Counted from the first letter of the stretch, positions 1 to 8,330 are shown. The stretch: DNA of 38,924 nucleotides from Ktedonobacteraceae bacterium (GCA_014896635.1 JADBKA010000011.1:1-38924), one strand, 5' to 3'. A program made the numbers and translations. Notes: generated by a model not told the origin, from the letters alone.

Positions 1-13
1 GACTGAACGGAAA

Positions 14-90
14 AAGGGGAGGTCCAGGAGGGCGTCAGCCCTCCTGGCGGGGGGACGGGGGTGTCCCCCGACCTCCGCCATTTATGGCGG
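14..90. repeat. Dispersed GC-rich multi-hairpin repeat, copy 1
   Basis: Three consecutive hairpins are visible. The first has a perfect 10-bp stem (CCAGGAGGGC at 24-33 with GCCCTCCTGG at 38-47, loop GTCA). The second has a 7-bp stem (GGGGGAC at 50-56 with GTCCCCC at 63-69). The third has a 6-bp stem (CCGCCA at 75-80 with TGGCGG at 85-90). The same modules recur at 4435-4499, 7313-7438, 8331-8521, 15504-15527, 18342-18371, 26851-26967 and 32135-32168. The copy ends about 35 bases before the copper-protein gene. It may act as a transcription stop or a mobile palindrome; the function is unknown. Confidence 0.75.
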
Positions 91-124
91 GACTACCATT
101 TTCTCTTCATTGAGCAAGAAAAGC

Positions 125-2071
125 ATGATATTTTTGCGGCTGGCGAGCCTGGCTCGCCGAACAGTGCTGCTGGCACTACCACTGGCACTGGCCCTGCTAC
201 TGCTCTTTCCGGCGGCGAGCGAGGCGCAGGCCATCTTAATAAAATCTGATCCGGCCCAGAACGCGGTCCTGGCGACGTCACCGGCACAGGTTCATCTCTG
301 GTTTAGCGAGGATCTCAATCCTGCGACCAGCAGAGCTTACGTCACCAACTCAGCGGGCCAGCGTGTGGACGTGAACGGTTCGCTGATCATCCCCGGCACC
401 ACGCGCGAATTGGACATCGCCCTGAAGCCCGACCTGCCGCCCGATGTCTATATCGTTTCCTGGCGCACGCAGTCGGCAGCCGATGGACATGTGTTGAGCA
501 ATTCGTTCGTTTTCTATCTTGCCGCACCGGACGGTTCTGTCCCTCAGTTGAAAGGCCCGCTACCGACCCAGAACGCCCTCGGCAACAGTTCGGCAGCGGC
601 CAATGGTCAGTTTGACATACCGACACTCTTCAGCTTCATCATGATTGCGCTTGTCGATCTCGGCACAATCTTCTGGGTTGGCGCGCAACTCTGGCGCACT
701 TTCGTGTTGGAGACCTCCGAGGAAGAGCGGGCGGAGCAGCAAGCCGTCGAACGCGATGTGATACAACGCTTCGATCACCGTTTTGCGCAGCCGATACTAC
801 GTGTGCTCTTCTTCGCCAACCTCGGTGTACTGCTGGGACAGTCGCTCGCCATCACCGGCGGCAGGTGGGATCAGGTCTTTTCTTCGGTTCTGTTCTTTCA
901 CCTGATCGCAAACGGTCGCTTCGGTCTCTTCTGGGTCATACGTGAGGTTATCATCGTCCTGGCGATGATTCTTGCAGTGTACAGCGTGCTCTCTAACAAG
1001 CGTTCGCGCATCATCAACAGCCTCATATCCTGGACAAACCTCATCCTGGCCCTGGCCCTGCTGATCGCCGTCACCTTCTCCGGTAGCGCAGCAGGTGTAA
1101 CAGGCCGCCTCGGCATCTTCGCAGTGCTGGCTGACTGGCTACACCTGCTCGCCGCCTCGCTCTGGATTGGCGGCATACTCTATGTTGCCCTGGTCTGCCT
1201 GCCTGTCCTGAAAGATCTACCGGCAGTCGAGCAGGCACATTCACTGCTCACCATGCTTGCGCGCTTCTTCCCGCTAGCCCTTGTGGGCGTGATCATCATG
1301 GCGACCACCGGCCCGTTTAGCGCCGCCATTCAGATGTTCAACTGGCAGCAATTGTTCCTGACCGCCTATGGTCGTGCACTTATCGTGAAGATCTTGCTTG
1401 TCCTGGGCCTGCTGATCATCGAGGCCGTTCATCTCGGCTATTTGCGCCCGCGCCTGCTGAAAAACTATATGAAATACCAGGGAAAAGGCGATGGACCACC
1501 AGCGTCCAGCCTGCCCGACGCGCATAGCATATCAGATACAGAGAAAGAGGTAGATCTGATCGCGCCGGTACGTAAAGTGTTTGAGAGGCGCATCACCAGG
1601 CAAACGAGCAGACTGGCGAGCGTACTGCGCCTGGAATCGCTGCTTGGAGTCAGCATTGTCATCTGTACTGGCCTGATGACCGTCTTCTCCGGCACGCTCG
1701 CGCCGATTCCGCCTGCTGCGCCAGCACAAAGCGTACAGGTCAAACCTTTTATCACTAGCGTTAAAACGCTGGATGGCAAGTTCACCGTCAAACTCACCAT
1801 CTCGCCCAACCGCTTCGGTCCGAACATATTTACTGTCAACGTCCAGGACGATAAAGGGCAGCCGGTCAGCAACGCCAGCGTCTCAGCCTTCACGACCCAT
1901 CTTGACATGGATATGGGGACCGATAAGCTCGATCTGCAACCAGACGGTAAGGGTAATTTCACCGGCAACGGCATGCTGAGTATGCCCGGTCATTGGCAGA
2001 TACGCATTCTCATTCGTACGGCGGATAACACTCCGCACGAAGCAAGGGTAGAATGGTTCACCGCGCAATAA
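125..2071 (+). CDS. CopC-CopD-YtkA fusion, copper-related membrane protein
   Basis: The 648-residue product has an N-terminal signal peptide (about 1-36), a CopC-like beta domain (about 37-135), a CopD-type membrane region with about eight hydrophobic segments, and a C-terminal YtkA-like domain (about 535-648). The CopC domain keeps the SDPA motif after the signal peptide and a DGH motif near residue 120. Canonical CopC starts its mature chain with His and uses it to bind Cu(II); here the matching positions read Gln-Ala-Ile, so the N-terminal copper ligands are absent. By family, the protein would handle copper outside the membrane or move it inward. The start is uncertain: ATG at 125 is preferred, but an in-frame TTG lies at 110, and neither has a strong ribosome binding site. 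The next gene begins 17 bases after the stop, so the three genes to 4436 are probably co-transcribed. Confidence 0.85.
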   Translation: MIFLRLASLARRTVLLALPLALALLLLFPAASEAQAILIKSDPAQNAVLATSPAQVHLWFSEDLNPATSRAYVTNSAGQRVDVNGSLIIPGTTRELDIALKPDLPPDVYIVSWRTQSAADGHVLSNSFVFYLAAPDGSVPQLKGPLPTQNALGNSSAAANGQFDIPTLFSFIMIALVDLGTIFWVGAQLWRTFVLETSEEERAEQQAVERDVIQRFDHRFAQPILRVLFFANLGVLLGQSLAITGGRWDQVFSSVLFFHLIANGRFGLFWVIREVIIVLAMILAVYSVLSNKRSRIINSLISWTNLILALALLIAVTFSGSAAGVTGRLGIFAVLADWLHLLAASLWIGGILYVALVCLPVLKDLPAVEQAHSLLTMLARFFPLALVGVIIMATTGPFSAAIQMFNWQQLFLTAYGRALIVKILLVLGLLIIEAVHLGYLRPRLLKNYMKYQGKGDGPPASSLPDAHSISDTEKEVDLIAPVRKVFERRITRQTSRLASVLRLESLLGVSIVICTGLMTVFSGTLAPIPPAAPAQSVQVKPFITSVKTLDGKFTVKLTISPNRFGPNIFTVNVQDDKGQPVSNASVSAFTTHLDMDMGTDKLDLQPDGKGNFTGNGMLSMPGHWQIRILIRTADNTPHEARVEWFTAQ

Positions 2072-2088
2072 TAGATCAGGGAACCTTT

Positions 2089-3237
2089 ATGGAAACACAG
2101 GATCAAGGTCGATCAACGCACAATAACAGGCATATGGCACACTTAAAAAGAACGCAAACCGGGCGTTCCGCGCTCATGGCATTGCTGAGCATCGTTTTGC
2201 TTTTGCTCGCGGCCTGCGACAGCTCTGGCGCTCCCACACCCGGTAGTAACGCAAATCCCACGCCGCCAGGACAGCGCGTGAACGGATTTGGCACAACCGC
2301 CAATCACCCGCACGATATGCTGATCTTTCCCAACAAAACGATGATCCTGGCGACGCACTACGGTCTCTTCCGCTCAGCCGATAACGGCGCCACCTGGAGC
2401 ATGGTGGCAGCCGGGCCAGGGCAGCTCATGGACGGTCTGATGACTGACTCGCTTAGTAGCAGCCCGCTCAATCCACAGCGCCTCTACGTTCTGACGTATC
2501 CGGCGCTCCCCGGCGCCAGAGGCACGCTCGGACTCTACAGGAGCGATGATCAGGGACAGACATGGAAAATGGCTATCGCGGCCTCGCAACTGACCGCCGA
2601 TCAGAATATCTTCCTTGAGACCGCAGGAAATGGCTCGCCCGACGAAGTGTATGTCTACGTTTCAAGCCTCGGCGCACAGGGCCTGCTGGTCAGTAAAGAC
2701 GGCGGCGAGCACTTCAGTAAAACCAGCCCGCTGCCGTTCGGTCGCCTGACCAGCCTGCTCGTCCTGCCCGGCAAGCCGCATCATCTGCTGGCCGGCAGCA
2801 CCGATGGCATGGCTCGCAGCACTGACGGGGGCCAGCACTGGGAAAAAGTGCAGGGTGTGACGGGAGCCGTTTTCGGACATATCGTCACCGCCGGGCCTGG
2901 TAAGCCGCTCTACGTCGCCGGCGACGCTGGCATCTATGCCTCAACCGACGAGGGAAAATCGTTTACCGTCGTCAATACGCAGGCCGCCTACGGCTCCCTC
3001 ACCGTTTCACCCAAAGATCCACAGACGATTTATGGGCGCACCGCGCAGGGCGTTTTTCGCAGTACCGATGGGGGAAAAACATGGAGTACACTTCCCAAAA
3101 TCAAGGGGAATCTGTACAATCTGGTAGCTGATCCTGAGAATGCTCCCCAGGTCTACCTGACGATGCAATATCCTACGGAACTCTACCGTTTTGATAGCGC
3201 GAGCAATACCTGGCTCTCTCTTACACCAAAACTATAG
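2089..3237 (+). CDS. Asp-box beta-propeller lipoprotein
   Basis: The product is a 382-residue exported lipoprotein. A hydrophobic segment (about 29-41) ends in a lipobox LAAC, giving a lipidated Cys near residue 43. The mature part carries at least six Asp-box (BNR-type) motifs of the form S-x-D-x-G-x-x-W/F, such as SADNGATW, SDDQGQTW, STDGGQHW and STDGGKTW. Such repeats form sialidase/VPS10-like beta-propellers; they mark the fold, not an enzyme activity, and no catalytic set was recognised. ATG 2089 is chosen because AGGGA lies six bases upstream; alternative starts are 2053 (overlapping the previous gene) and 2134. Its position between a copper protein and a second propeller suggests an extracytoplasmic sensing or scaffold role, which is inference. 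Confidence 0.8.
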   Translation: METQDQGRSTHNNRHMAHLKRTQTGRSALMALLSIVLLLLAACDSSGAPTPGSNANPTPPGQRVNGFGTTANHPHDMLIFPNKTMILATHYGLFRSADNGATWSMVAAGPGQLMDGLMTDSLSSSPLNPQRLYVLTYPALPGARGTLGLYRSDDQGQTWKMAIAASQLTADQNIFLETAGNGSPDEVYVYVSSLGAQGLLVSKDGGEHFSKTSPLPFGRLTSLLVLPGKPHHLLAGSTDGMARSTDGGQHWEKVQGVTGAVFGHIVTAGPGKPLYVAGDAGIYASTDEGKSFTVVNTQAAYGSLTVSPKDPQTIYGRTAQGVFRSTDGGKTWSTLPKIKGNLYNLVADPENAPQVYLTMQYPTELYRFDSASNTWLSLTPKL

Positions 3238-3257
3238 GATCAGGAAGGGATAGGGGT

Positions 3258-4436
3258 GTGATTCAAAACATTTCACGTATATACCGCTGGCTTGTCGCGC
3301 CGGCGCTTGCTTGCGCTATGCTGCTGTTCGCCGCCGTACCCGCTGCCTATGCTGACGGCGGCGCGCCCAATCTGGCTTATGTCGCGGGTACGGCGAAAAG
3401 CATCAGCATTATTGATGTCGGGCAGCAGAAAGAGACGGGCAGGATAGCCATACCGGGCGATCCACATATGATTCAACTCAGCAATGACGGGCGTTTTCTG
3501 TATGTAACACAGCCACAGCTTAATAAAGTCGCAATCATCGCTGCCAAAACGGGCGAAACGATTTGCAGTGCCGATGTTCCCGGCCATCCCACGCTGCTCT
3601 CCAACATTGTGACAAACACAAACACGATCTTTGCCGCCGGCAGTGGAGCAAACAGCGTCACCGCTCTGGATACCAGCGACTGCACAATCAAGCGTACCTT
3701 TCAAACCAGCGGACCCGTACACGGCATTTTTGTCGCTGTCATTGGCTCGGCGCTGACCAATACGATCGGCAACCAGCTCTGGGTTGCCGCCGGCAACGCA
3801 GTCGAAGTGTTCGACGATAGCAACGGCCAGAAACTCGCCAGCATCACCATCGCCGGCACGCCCGAATACATCATTATTCCACCCGGAGCCACTGCCTATG
3901 TCACCACACAGCAGGGCAGTATCTTTGCTATCGGCCTGAACAAGCACGAGACGCTTCAGCTTGTTTCAGGTGGCAAATACAGCCTGATGGACTATGATGC
4001 CATCACCGGTGAGATCTACGTCCCTGACCAGCAGAACAAGCAGATCATTGTGCTCACGCCTGTCAACCCTGGCTACGAGCCACCACGCGAGCCGAATCGT
4101 GTCATCAAAGTTGATGCCGTACCGGTATCCATTGCTATTACCAGCGATGGACAACTTGGCTTTGCAGCACTGCAAGGGGGCGGTGTCGCTATGCTTGATA
4201 TTCCAGGCCGGCAGACCATCAACACATTCAACGTGGGGGGGAGTCCGCACTTCATTATCACGGGCCTCTACCCGCCAGCCATCGGCACCACGCCACAGCA
4301 GGCCAGTACGTTCGGCACCATTGCCAACATTGCCGCATATGTGCTTGTTGCTGCCATCCTGATTGTACCGGTCCTGTTGCTCGTGCGTTCCTCTAAAAGG
4401 CGTCCTCGCCCGGCATCCATCGAGAAGCCAGAATAA
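3258..4436 (+). CDS. YVTN-type beta-propeller protein with C-terminal membrane anchor
   Basis: The 392-residue product begins with a signal peptide (about 1-32, ending AYA). It continues as repeated blades of the YVTN/NHL kind, each with a pattern such as LAYVAGTAKSISIIDV or FLYVTQPQLNKVAII. It ends with one membrane segment (about 352-375) and a basic tail. This predicts a propeller displayed outside and held by a C-terminal anchor. The start is GTG at 3258, with AGGAAGGGA about eight bases upstream. It lies 20 bases after the Asp-box lipoprotein gene, so the two propellers are probably one transcript. No catalytic residues were recognised. The hairpin at 4471-4498 follows the stop and would end the transcript. 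Confidence 0.78.
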   Translation: MIQNISRIYRWLVAPALACAMLLFAAVPAAYADGGAPNLAYVAGTAKSISIIDVGQQKETGRIAIPGDPHMIQLSNDGRFLYVTQPQLNKVAIIAAKTGETICSADVPGHPTLLSNIVTNTNTIFAAGSGANSVTALDTSDCTIKRTFQTSGPVHGIFVAVIGSALTNTIGNQLWVAAGNAVEVFDDSNGQKLASITIAGTPEYIIIPPGATAYVTTQQGSIFAIGLNKHETLQLVSGGKYSLMDYDAITGEIYVPDQQNKQIIVLTPVNPGYEPPREPNRVIKVDAVPVSIAITSDGQLGFAALQGGGVAMLDIPGRQTINTFNVGGSPHFIITGLYPPAIGTTPQQASTFGTIANIAAYVLVAAILIVPVLLLVRSSKRRPRPASIEKPE

Positions 4437-4499
4437 AAAGGGAGGTCCAGGAGGAGCCCCCCGAAAACCTTTTTCTTCATCTTGAAAGATGAAGAAAAG
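4435..4499. terminator. Bidirectional terminator built on a truncated repeat copy
   Basis: The convergent gap between the YVTN gene and the ABC permease gene holds the 5' part of the dispersed repeat (AAAAAGGGAGGTCCAGGAGG), a jump to the CCCCCCGAAAACC module, then an 11-bp hairpin. Its arms are TTTTCTTCATC (4471-4481) and GATGAAGAAAA (4488-4498) around TTGAAA. The stem is flanked by T-rich sequence on either strand, as expected of a two-way intrinsic terminator. Confidence 0.7.
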
Positions 4500-4506
4500 T
4501 ATGACT

Positions 4507-6210
4507 CTATTCTCTGGCTACGACTTCCAGAATCTCAGGAATGTGGTTGATCATGCGCGTGGCCACCAGCGCCGTCACTACATAATAGAAGATGAGGCCG
4601 TAGAGCAGCGAGGCCGGGATCGAGATGGTCCAGATCCACTGGGCATGGAACAGCACAGGCAACACAAACGCCGCCGCTACCGGCAGCAGAATAACCAGCA
4701 TCACCAGGAAGGCCAGCATTGACAGGAGCGCACGCATACAGCCAGCTTCCGGCGTTCCTTGCGTGGTCTGAAAGCCGCGCTGCATCTGCTTCATCCTTTG
4801 TGGTAAGAAAACCGACGTAAAGTTGCCACAGCCGAGCACGACGCCCAGACCCGCCAGGCCAACGGCCAGCGCCGGCAGCAGGTAATCCCATCCCTGCGAC
4901 ATAAAGGCCGTCACACCAACAATCAGCACAATCTCTACAATGCCCAGGACAGCCACGATCAGATTCTTGCCCCACAGCACACGCTTCGGCTCGATAGGGA
5001 AAAGGAAGAGCGTCGTCAGGCTCTGCCGCTCAAAGCCCAGCACATTATAGGAGAGCGTATAGAGCGCAAAGAAGACGTAGCCAGGGGCTGCCATGACGAT
5101 CCAGGGTCCGGGCGTGAACATACTGCCGCTTCTCCCGGCGGTATTGAGCAGCGTAATCACCAGCAGGAAGACCAGCGAGAGTAGCGATTGCAGCAGCATG
5201 GCCTTGAGTTGTGGATCGCGCCAGTAGTATTTCAGATCCTTGTCAGCAATAGCAAACACCTGGGAAGAGCGCAGCCGCGCTAGCAGACCCGCTGGAGCCA
5301 CAGGAGCGGCCGGCATGCTGACCGCTGCCGTACCTGCCGGTTCTGCGCGACGGCGACGGCGTGGCGCCTCCCCGCCGCTTTCAGGCGCGGTCAGCGCGCG
5401 TTCCATCGCAGTTTGCCAGAGGTAGAGCACCAGCAGGCTCAGGAGCAGCAGCCCGCCGAGCCAGACAAAGCTCATACCCCAGTTACCGACCGAAGCCTGC
5501 TGGATAGCCCGCGCCGCCATGCCCGGCGGGAGCCATTGCAGGATGCTGGAGAACGCTCCACTCTGCAACATCTGGAACAGACCGGCACCGGTCTCGCCGC
5601 GAAAAGCAAATTGCCAGAAGTAGCCAGAGGCCGAGAGGAGCACGATCAGAATGACGCTCAGGTCGCGCAGACGACGACTGTGCAGGACGCGCGAGAGCAG
5701 CGCGATCACGAGCTGGCTTATGCCGATCACCTGCACATAAAAGATCAGTGCTGCCAGCAGCGCAATCAGGGCCATCGGCACAGACGTCGCCCAGCCGGCC
5801 ACCACAGCTGCCAGCAGGCAGACGATAAAGATGGTCCAGCTATCCAGTAGCGTCGAGAGCAGCAGGCTCGCCATCAGCTCACCGCGCGTCAGAGGGAACA
5901 GCATAAGCTTCGAGACATCCAGCCCCTCGTTGGTTGCAACCTGTAGCAACGGCGAAAAGATCCAGAACAGGTAGATGCCGGTCAGTACGAGAAAGAGGAT
6001 CTCTGCATTGATCGGCGGCGGAGCAAAACGATAGCCGAAAAACGACGCGACACCCAGGCCCACACCAAACACGACGACGAAGAACAACAGAATAATGGTG
6101 CCGATGAGATTACTCGCCCGCCCGGCATTGTTGCGGCTGAAGCCCCGCAGCACCATCTTCCAGCGCAGCCAGACCAGCCAGCGCAGCTTATCGGCGTGAA
6201 TCTCCATCAT
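4507..6210 (-). CDS. ABC-2 type transporter permease
   Basis: The 567-residue product is a polytopic membrane protein with about a dozen hydrophobic segments in two halves. The halves are joined by a basic, Pro/Ala-rich cytoplasmic linker (RRRRR region near residue 290). This resembles large ABC-2 exporter subunits that work with a separate ATPase. The gene starts 16 bases after the stop of the ATPase gene. AAGGAG, eight bases before ATG 6210, lies in that gap. The substrate cannot be read from the sequence; drug, lipid or peptide export are all possible. The gene ends at the convergent terminator at 4435-4499. Confidence 0.82.
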   Translation of the reverse strand: MMEIHADKLRWLVWLRWKMVLRGFSRNNAGRASNLIGTIILLFFVVVFGVGLGVASFFGYRFAPPPINAEILFLVLTGIYLFWIFSPLLQVATNEGLDVSKLMLFPLTRGELMASLLLSTLLDSWTIFIVCLLAAVVAGWATSVPMALIALLAALIFYVQVIGISQLVIALLSRVLHSRRLRDLSVILIVLLSASGYFWQFAFRGETGAGLFQMLQSGAFSSILQWLPPGMAARAIQQASVGNWGMSFVWLGGLLLLSLLVLYLWQTAMERALTAPESGGEAPRRRRRAEPAGTAAVSMPAAPVAPAGLLARLRSSQVFAIADKDLKYYWRDPQLKAMLLQSLLSLVFLLVITLLNTAGRSGSMFTPGPWIVMAAPGYVFFALYTLSYNVLGFERQSLTTLFLFPIEPKRVLWGKNLIVAVLGIVEIVLIVGVTAFMSQGWDYLLPALAVGLAGLGVVLGCGNFTSVFLPQRMKQMQRGFQTTQGTPEAGCMRALLSMLAFLVMLVILLPVAAAFVLPVLFHAQWIWTISIPASLLYGLIFYYVVTALVATRMINHIPEILEVVARE

Positions 6211-6226
6211 GGGATGTGCTCCTTCT

Positions 6227-7105
6227 TTACTGTTCCAGCCAGCTCAGATTATGTTCTTCGTTACGCGCACCAACCACATTGAGGAAAATGTCTTCGAGCG
6301 TGGCATCCTTTTTCTCACCACTCGCGCGCTCGCGCAACTCTTGCAGCGAGCCTTCGGCTACCAGCATGCCCTGGTTGATAATGCCCACGCGCGTGCAGAG
6401 GCGCTCGACCACTTCCATGATATGTGAGGAGAAAAAAATGGTGGTACCACGCCGCGTCAGATCATGCAGGATATCGCGGATAACGCGCGAACTGATAGGG
6501 TCAATGCCTTCAAACGGCTCATCAAGGAAGAGCACCTGAGGACGATGGATGAGCGCTGCCGCCAGGGCCACTTTCTTGCGCATGCCAACGGAATAATCGA
6601 CGACGAGCTTATCAGCGTCGCCAGCCAGGTCCAGCACGTTCAGCATCTCGTCTGCACGGCGGCTGATATCCGCCTCCGGCACTCCGTACATATGGCCGGC
6701 AAACGTAATAAACTCCCTGCCGCTCAGTCGCTCATAGAGGTTGAGGTACTCCGGCAGCACACCGATCAGCGCGCGCGTGCGCACCGGTTCCTTCCAGACA
6801 TCGACGCCACTAATCCAGACATGGCCGCTTGTGGGCCGTAGCAGCCCGACCATCATTTTAATCGTCGTAGACTTGCCAGCGCCGTTCGGCCCCAGGAAGC
6901 CGAAGAACTCTCCACGCCGCACCGCCAGATTGAGATGGCTCACGGCCACCTTCTGACCGAATACGCGCGTCAGATCCTGCGCCACGACGGCATACTGCGC
7001 CTGCACCCCACTCTGTACACCACTACTCGCCATCATCTGCGCGTCCTGCGCATAGCGGGCAACCGAAGCAGCACCGGGCATTGTATTCTGCTCAGGAGAC
7101 ATCAT
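6227..7105 (-). CDS. ABC transporter ATP-binding protein
   Basis: The 292-residue product is the ATPase partner of the downstream permease. It shows Walker A GPNGAGKST (about 72-80), a signature motif in the variant form YSVGM, Walker B VLFLDEP followed by FEGIDP, and the switch histidine in SSHIMEVVE. The Gln- and Met-rich first 40 residues precede the conserved domain. Start ATG 7105 is chosen because AAAAGGAA lies about nine bases upstream; a second ATG follows at 7102. The transcript should begin near 7149 from the promoter at 7156-7184. The family couples ATP hydrolysis to export by the paired permease. Confidence 0.88.
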   Translation of the reverse strand: MMSPEQNTMPGAASVARYAQDAQMMASSGVQSGVQAQYAVVAQDLTRVFGQKVAVSHLNLAVRRGEFFGFLGPNGAGKSTTIKMMVGLLRPTSGHVWISGVDVWKEPVRTRALIGVLPEYLNLYERLSGREFITFAGHMYGVPEADISRRADEMLNVLDLAGDADKLVVDYSVGMRKKVALAAALIHRPQVLFLDEPFEGIDPISSRVIRDILHDLTRRGTTIFFSSHIMEVVERLCTRVGIINQGMLVAEGSLQELRERASGEKKDATLEDIFLNVVGARNEEHNLSWLEQ

Positions 7106-7155
7106 GTTGCGAACTTCCTTTTCGTTGTATTTCGCTATAACCAATTGTTATTTTT

Positions 7156-7184
7156 AATATAGCTTATAGCTATTATTCTGTCAA
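7156..7184 (-). promoter_or_regulatory. Sigma-70-type promoter of the ABC exporter operon with embedded palindrome
   Basis: On the minus strand, TTGACA (7184-7179) and TATATT (7161-7156) are separated by exactly 17 bases. The inverted repeat ATAGCT-TAT-AGCTAT (7159-7173) overlaps the -10 box and the spacer, the usual place for a repressor operator. No regulator gene lies next to it. Confidence 0.75.
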
Positions 7185-7461
7185 GGATGGCACTCTGTAG
7201 AATAGACGAAAGGGGGGAGGATTTCTCCAACGGGGAAGGCGGGAAGTTTTTACGTGCTCCTGAGCGGCAACAAAGGAAGGGTGTCCTGATCCCACCTGCA
7301 ACCCTAACGCAAGGCTTTTCAGTTTTCCTTTTCTCCCTCCCTCCCGAAGGAGAAAAACAAAAAAGCTGTAGTCCCACCATTTATGGCGGAGACACCGGTG
7401 CGCCCCTGGGCTCCCGCTTTTTTAAAAACTGAAAAGCCCTGCCCCAACGACAGGTTCAGAA
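7185..7461. other. Gene-free stretch with repeat debris
   Basis: No credible gene was seen here. Bases 7205-7300 are G-rich sequence resembling worn repeat modules. Bases 7313-7438 form the inverted-repeat element listed separately. Confidence 0.5.
7313..7438. mobile_element. MITE-like element, 126 bp with 14-bp perfect terminal inverted repeats
   Basis: GGCTTTTCAGTTTT (7313-7326) is matched perfectly by its reverse complement at 7425-7438. The interior holds CCACCATTTATGGCGG, the same module as hairpin 3 of the copy at 14-90, and the A/T palindrome CTTTTTTAAAAA. A related element with nearly the same ends lies at 8331-8521. No clear target-site duplication was found, so mobility is inferred. 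Confidence 0.55.
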
Positions 7462-7623
7462 CTATTCGCCGATCAGGCGCAGGTTGTAGGTTGCTTTGAG
7501 GTCGGCAATCCAGTCGTCGAAGACCTGTTCATTGATCTTTTGCTCAGTGAGTACAGGAAAGAGGGTCCGTTCTACAAAGGTCTTCCTGTTGATCGACAGG
7601 TCCTGACTGGAGTGTCTCCTCTG
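7462..7623 (-). pseudogene. C-terminal remnant resembling a PpiC/SurA-type peptidyl-prolyl isomerase
   Basis: The minus-strand frame ending with TAG at 7462-7464 reads 53 codons back to an in-frame stop at 7624-7626. It ends in EQVFDDWIADLKATYNLRL. The pattern F-x-x-W-I-x-x-L-K near the end is typical of the last helix of PrsA/SurA-like foldases. There is no start codon or room for the rest of the enzyme. The remnant overlaps the 3' end of the flavodoxin gene in another frame, which suggests an old deletion joined the two genes. The family assignment is tentative. Confidence 0.35.
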
Positions 7624-8224
7624 CTAACAACGCCCGGCCACGCACCCACTGCCGTGTCACCAGAGCGACACGACGGCCAAGAGCCTCTGCTGTTTCGAGA
7701 TCACTTCTAGGGGGAGCAACGTCGGGTCCGGCATCCGCATTGGATTGCGCCATCGCGCCAAGCCAGCTCCCTAACCGGTTGAGATCCTCAATACTGCCGG
7801 TGCTGTGATCCCAGCCGGCATAGAGGCCGAGATTGACCCAATGCATCCCATGTTGAGCGGCCAGGATCGCCAGATCAATAAGCGAATTGAGCTTATCGCC
7901 GTTAATCGTCTGCGAATTGGTGAACCCGGCAGCAATTTTGTCCTTCCAGCGCATGTTATCGGCGAAAATTCTGGACGTTCTTTCAGCAAAGGTTTTGAAG
8001 ACAGCGGACGGCGATCCCATATAGGTAGGCGCCCCGAAAATGATGGCATCGGCCTGGTCCAGAGCAGTCCACAGCGCATCGGTGAGTTCAGCGACATTGT
8101 GCAATCCAACCTGAACTCCTGGCACAGAGGCCGCCCCACGAGCTACTGCCTCGGCCTGCCTGGCTGTATGCCCGGAACCACTGTAATAGGCAATGGCCAC
8201 ACGGATCGTTTCTGTAGAAGACAT
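7544..8224 (-). CDS. Flavodoxin / WrbA-like NAD(P)H-dependent oxidoreductase
   Basis: The 226-residue product has the flavodoxin fold signature of the WrbA group. The FMN phosphate loop reads YYSGSGHTARQAE (about 13-25). A second flavin loop is GAPTYMGSPSAVFKTF, and AAGFTNS follows. The family reduces quinones or related electrophiles with NAD(P)H as a soluble FMN enzyme. ATG 8224 has AGGGAG about six bases upstream. The last 25 or so residues look unlike the family and run into the remnant at 7462-7623, so the natural C-terminus was probably replaced by a deletion junction. It is divergent from the GIY-YIG/XRE/MarR gene across a strong palindromic operator, the classic layout for a MarR regulator and its target. 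Confidence 0.83.
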   Translation of the reverse strand: MSSTETIRVAIAYYSGSGHTARQAEAVARGAASVPGVQVGLHNVAELTDALWTALDQADAIIFGAPTYMGSPSAVFKTFAERTSRIFADNMRWKDKIAAGFTNSQTINGDKLNSLIDLAILAAQHGMHWVNLGLYAGWDHSTGSIEDLNRLGSWLGAMAQSNADAGPDVAPPRSDLETAEALGRRVALVTRQWVRGRALLAEETLQSGPVDQQEDLCRTDPLSCTH

Positions 8225-8252
8225 TGTATACTCCCTGGAATTGTGATATAGT
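8224..8252 (+). promoter_or_regulatory. Possible promoter toward the GIY-YIG/XRE/MarR gene
   Basis: TTGTAT (8224-8229) and TATAGT (8247-8252) are separated by 17 bases on the plus strand. The -10 box is part of the left operator arm, mirroring the opposite promoter. A transcript from here would carry more than 300 untranslated bases, including a repeat element, before ATG 8584. Confidence 0.35.
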
Positions 8253-8306
8253 CAGATTGTTGCAGTCACAACAAGATTGTTGTATATGCAACAATCTAAC
8301 TATATC
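8245..8306. promoter_or_regulatory. Nested palindromic operator between flavodoxin and MarR-fusion genes
   Basis: GATATAGTCAGATTGTTGCA (8245-8264) is repeated in inverted form at 8287-8306 with one mismatch in 20. Inside lie a second palindrome, ACAACA-AGAT-TGTTGT (8268-8283), and a third half-site AGATTGTTG (8274-8282) that pairs with CAACAATCT (8289-8297). The unit AGATTGTTG(C/T) thus occurs three times. Both ends contain TATAGT -10 boxes. A winged-helix dimer of the MarR type is the likely ligand. Confidence 0.75.
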
Positions 8307-8328
8307 GCCAGTGGCTGGTAATTGTCAA
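8299..8328 (-). promoter_or_regulatory. Promoter of the flavodoxin gene
   Basis: On the minus strand, TTGACA (8328-8323) and TATAGT (8304-8299) are separated by 18 bases. The -10 box overlaps the outer arm of the operator, so a bound repressor would block it. The transcript would start near 8292, about 68 bases before ATG 8224. Confidence 0.72.
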
Positions 8329-8330
8329 GT

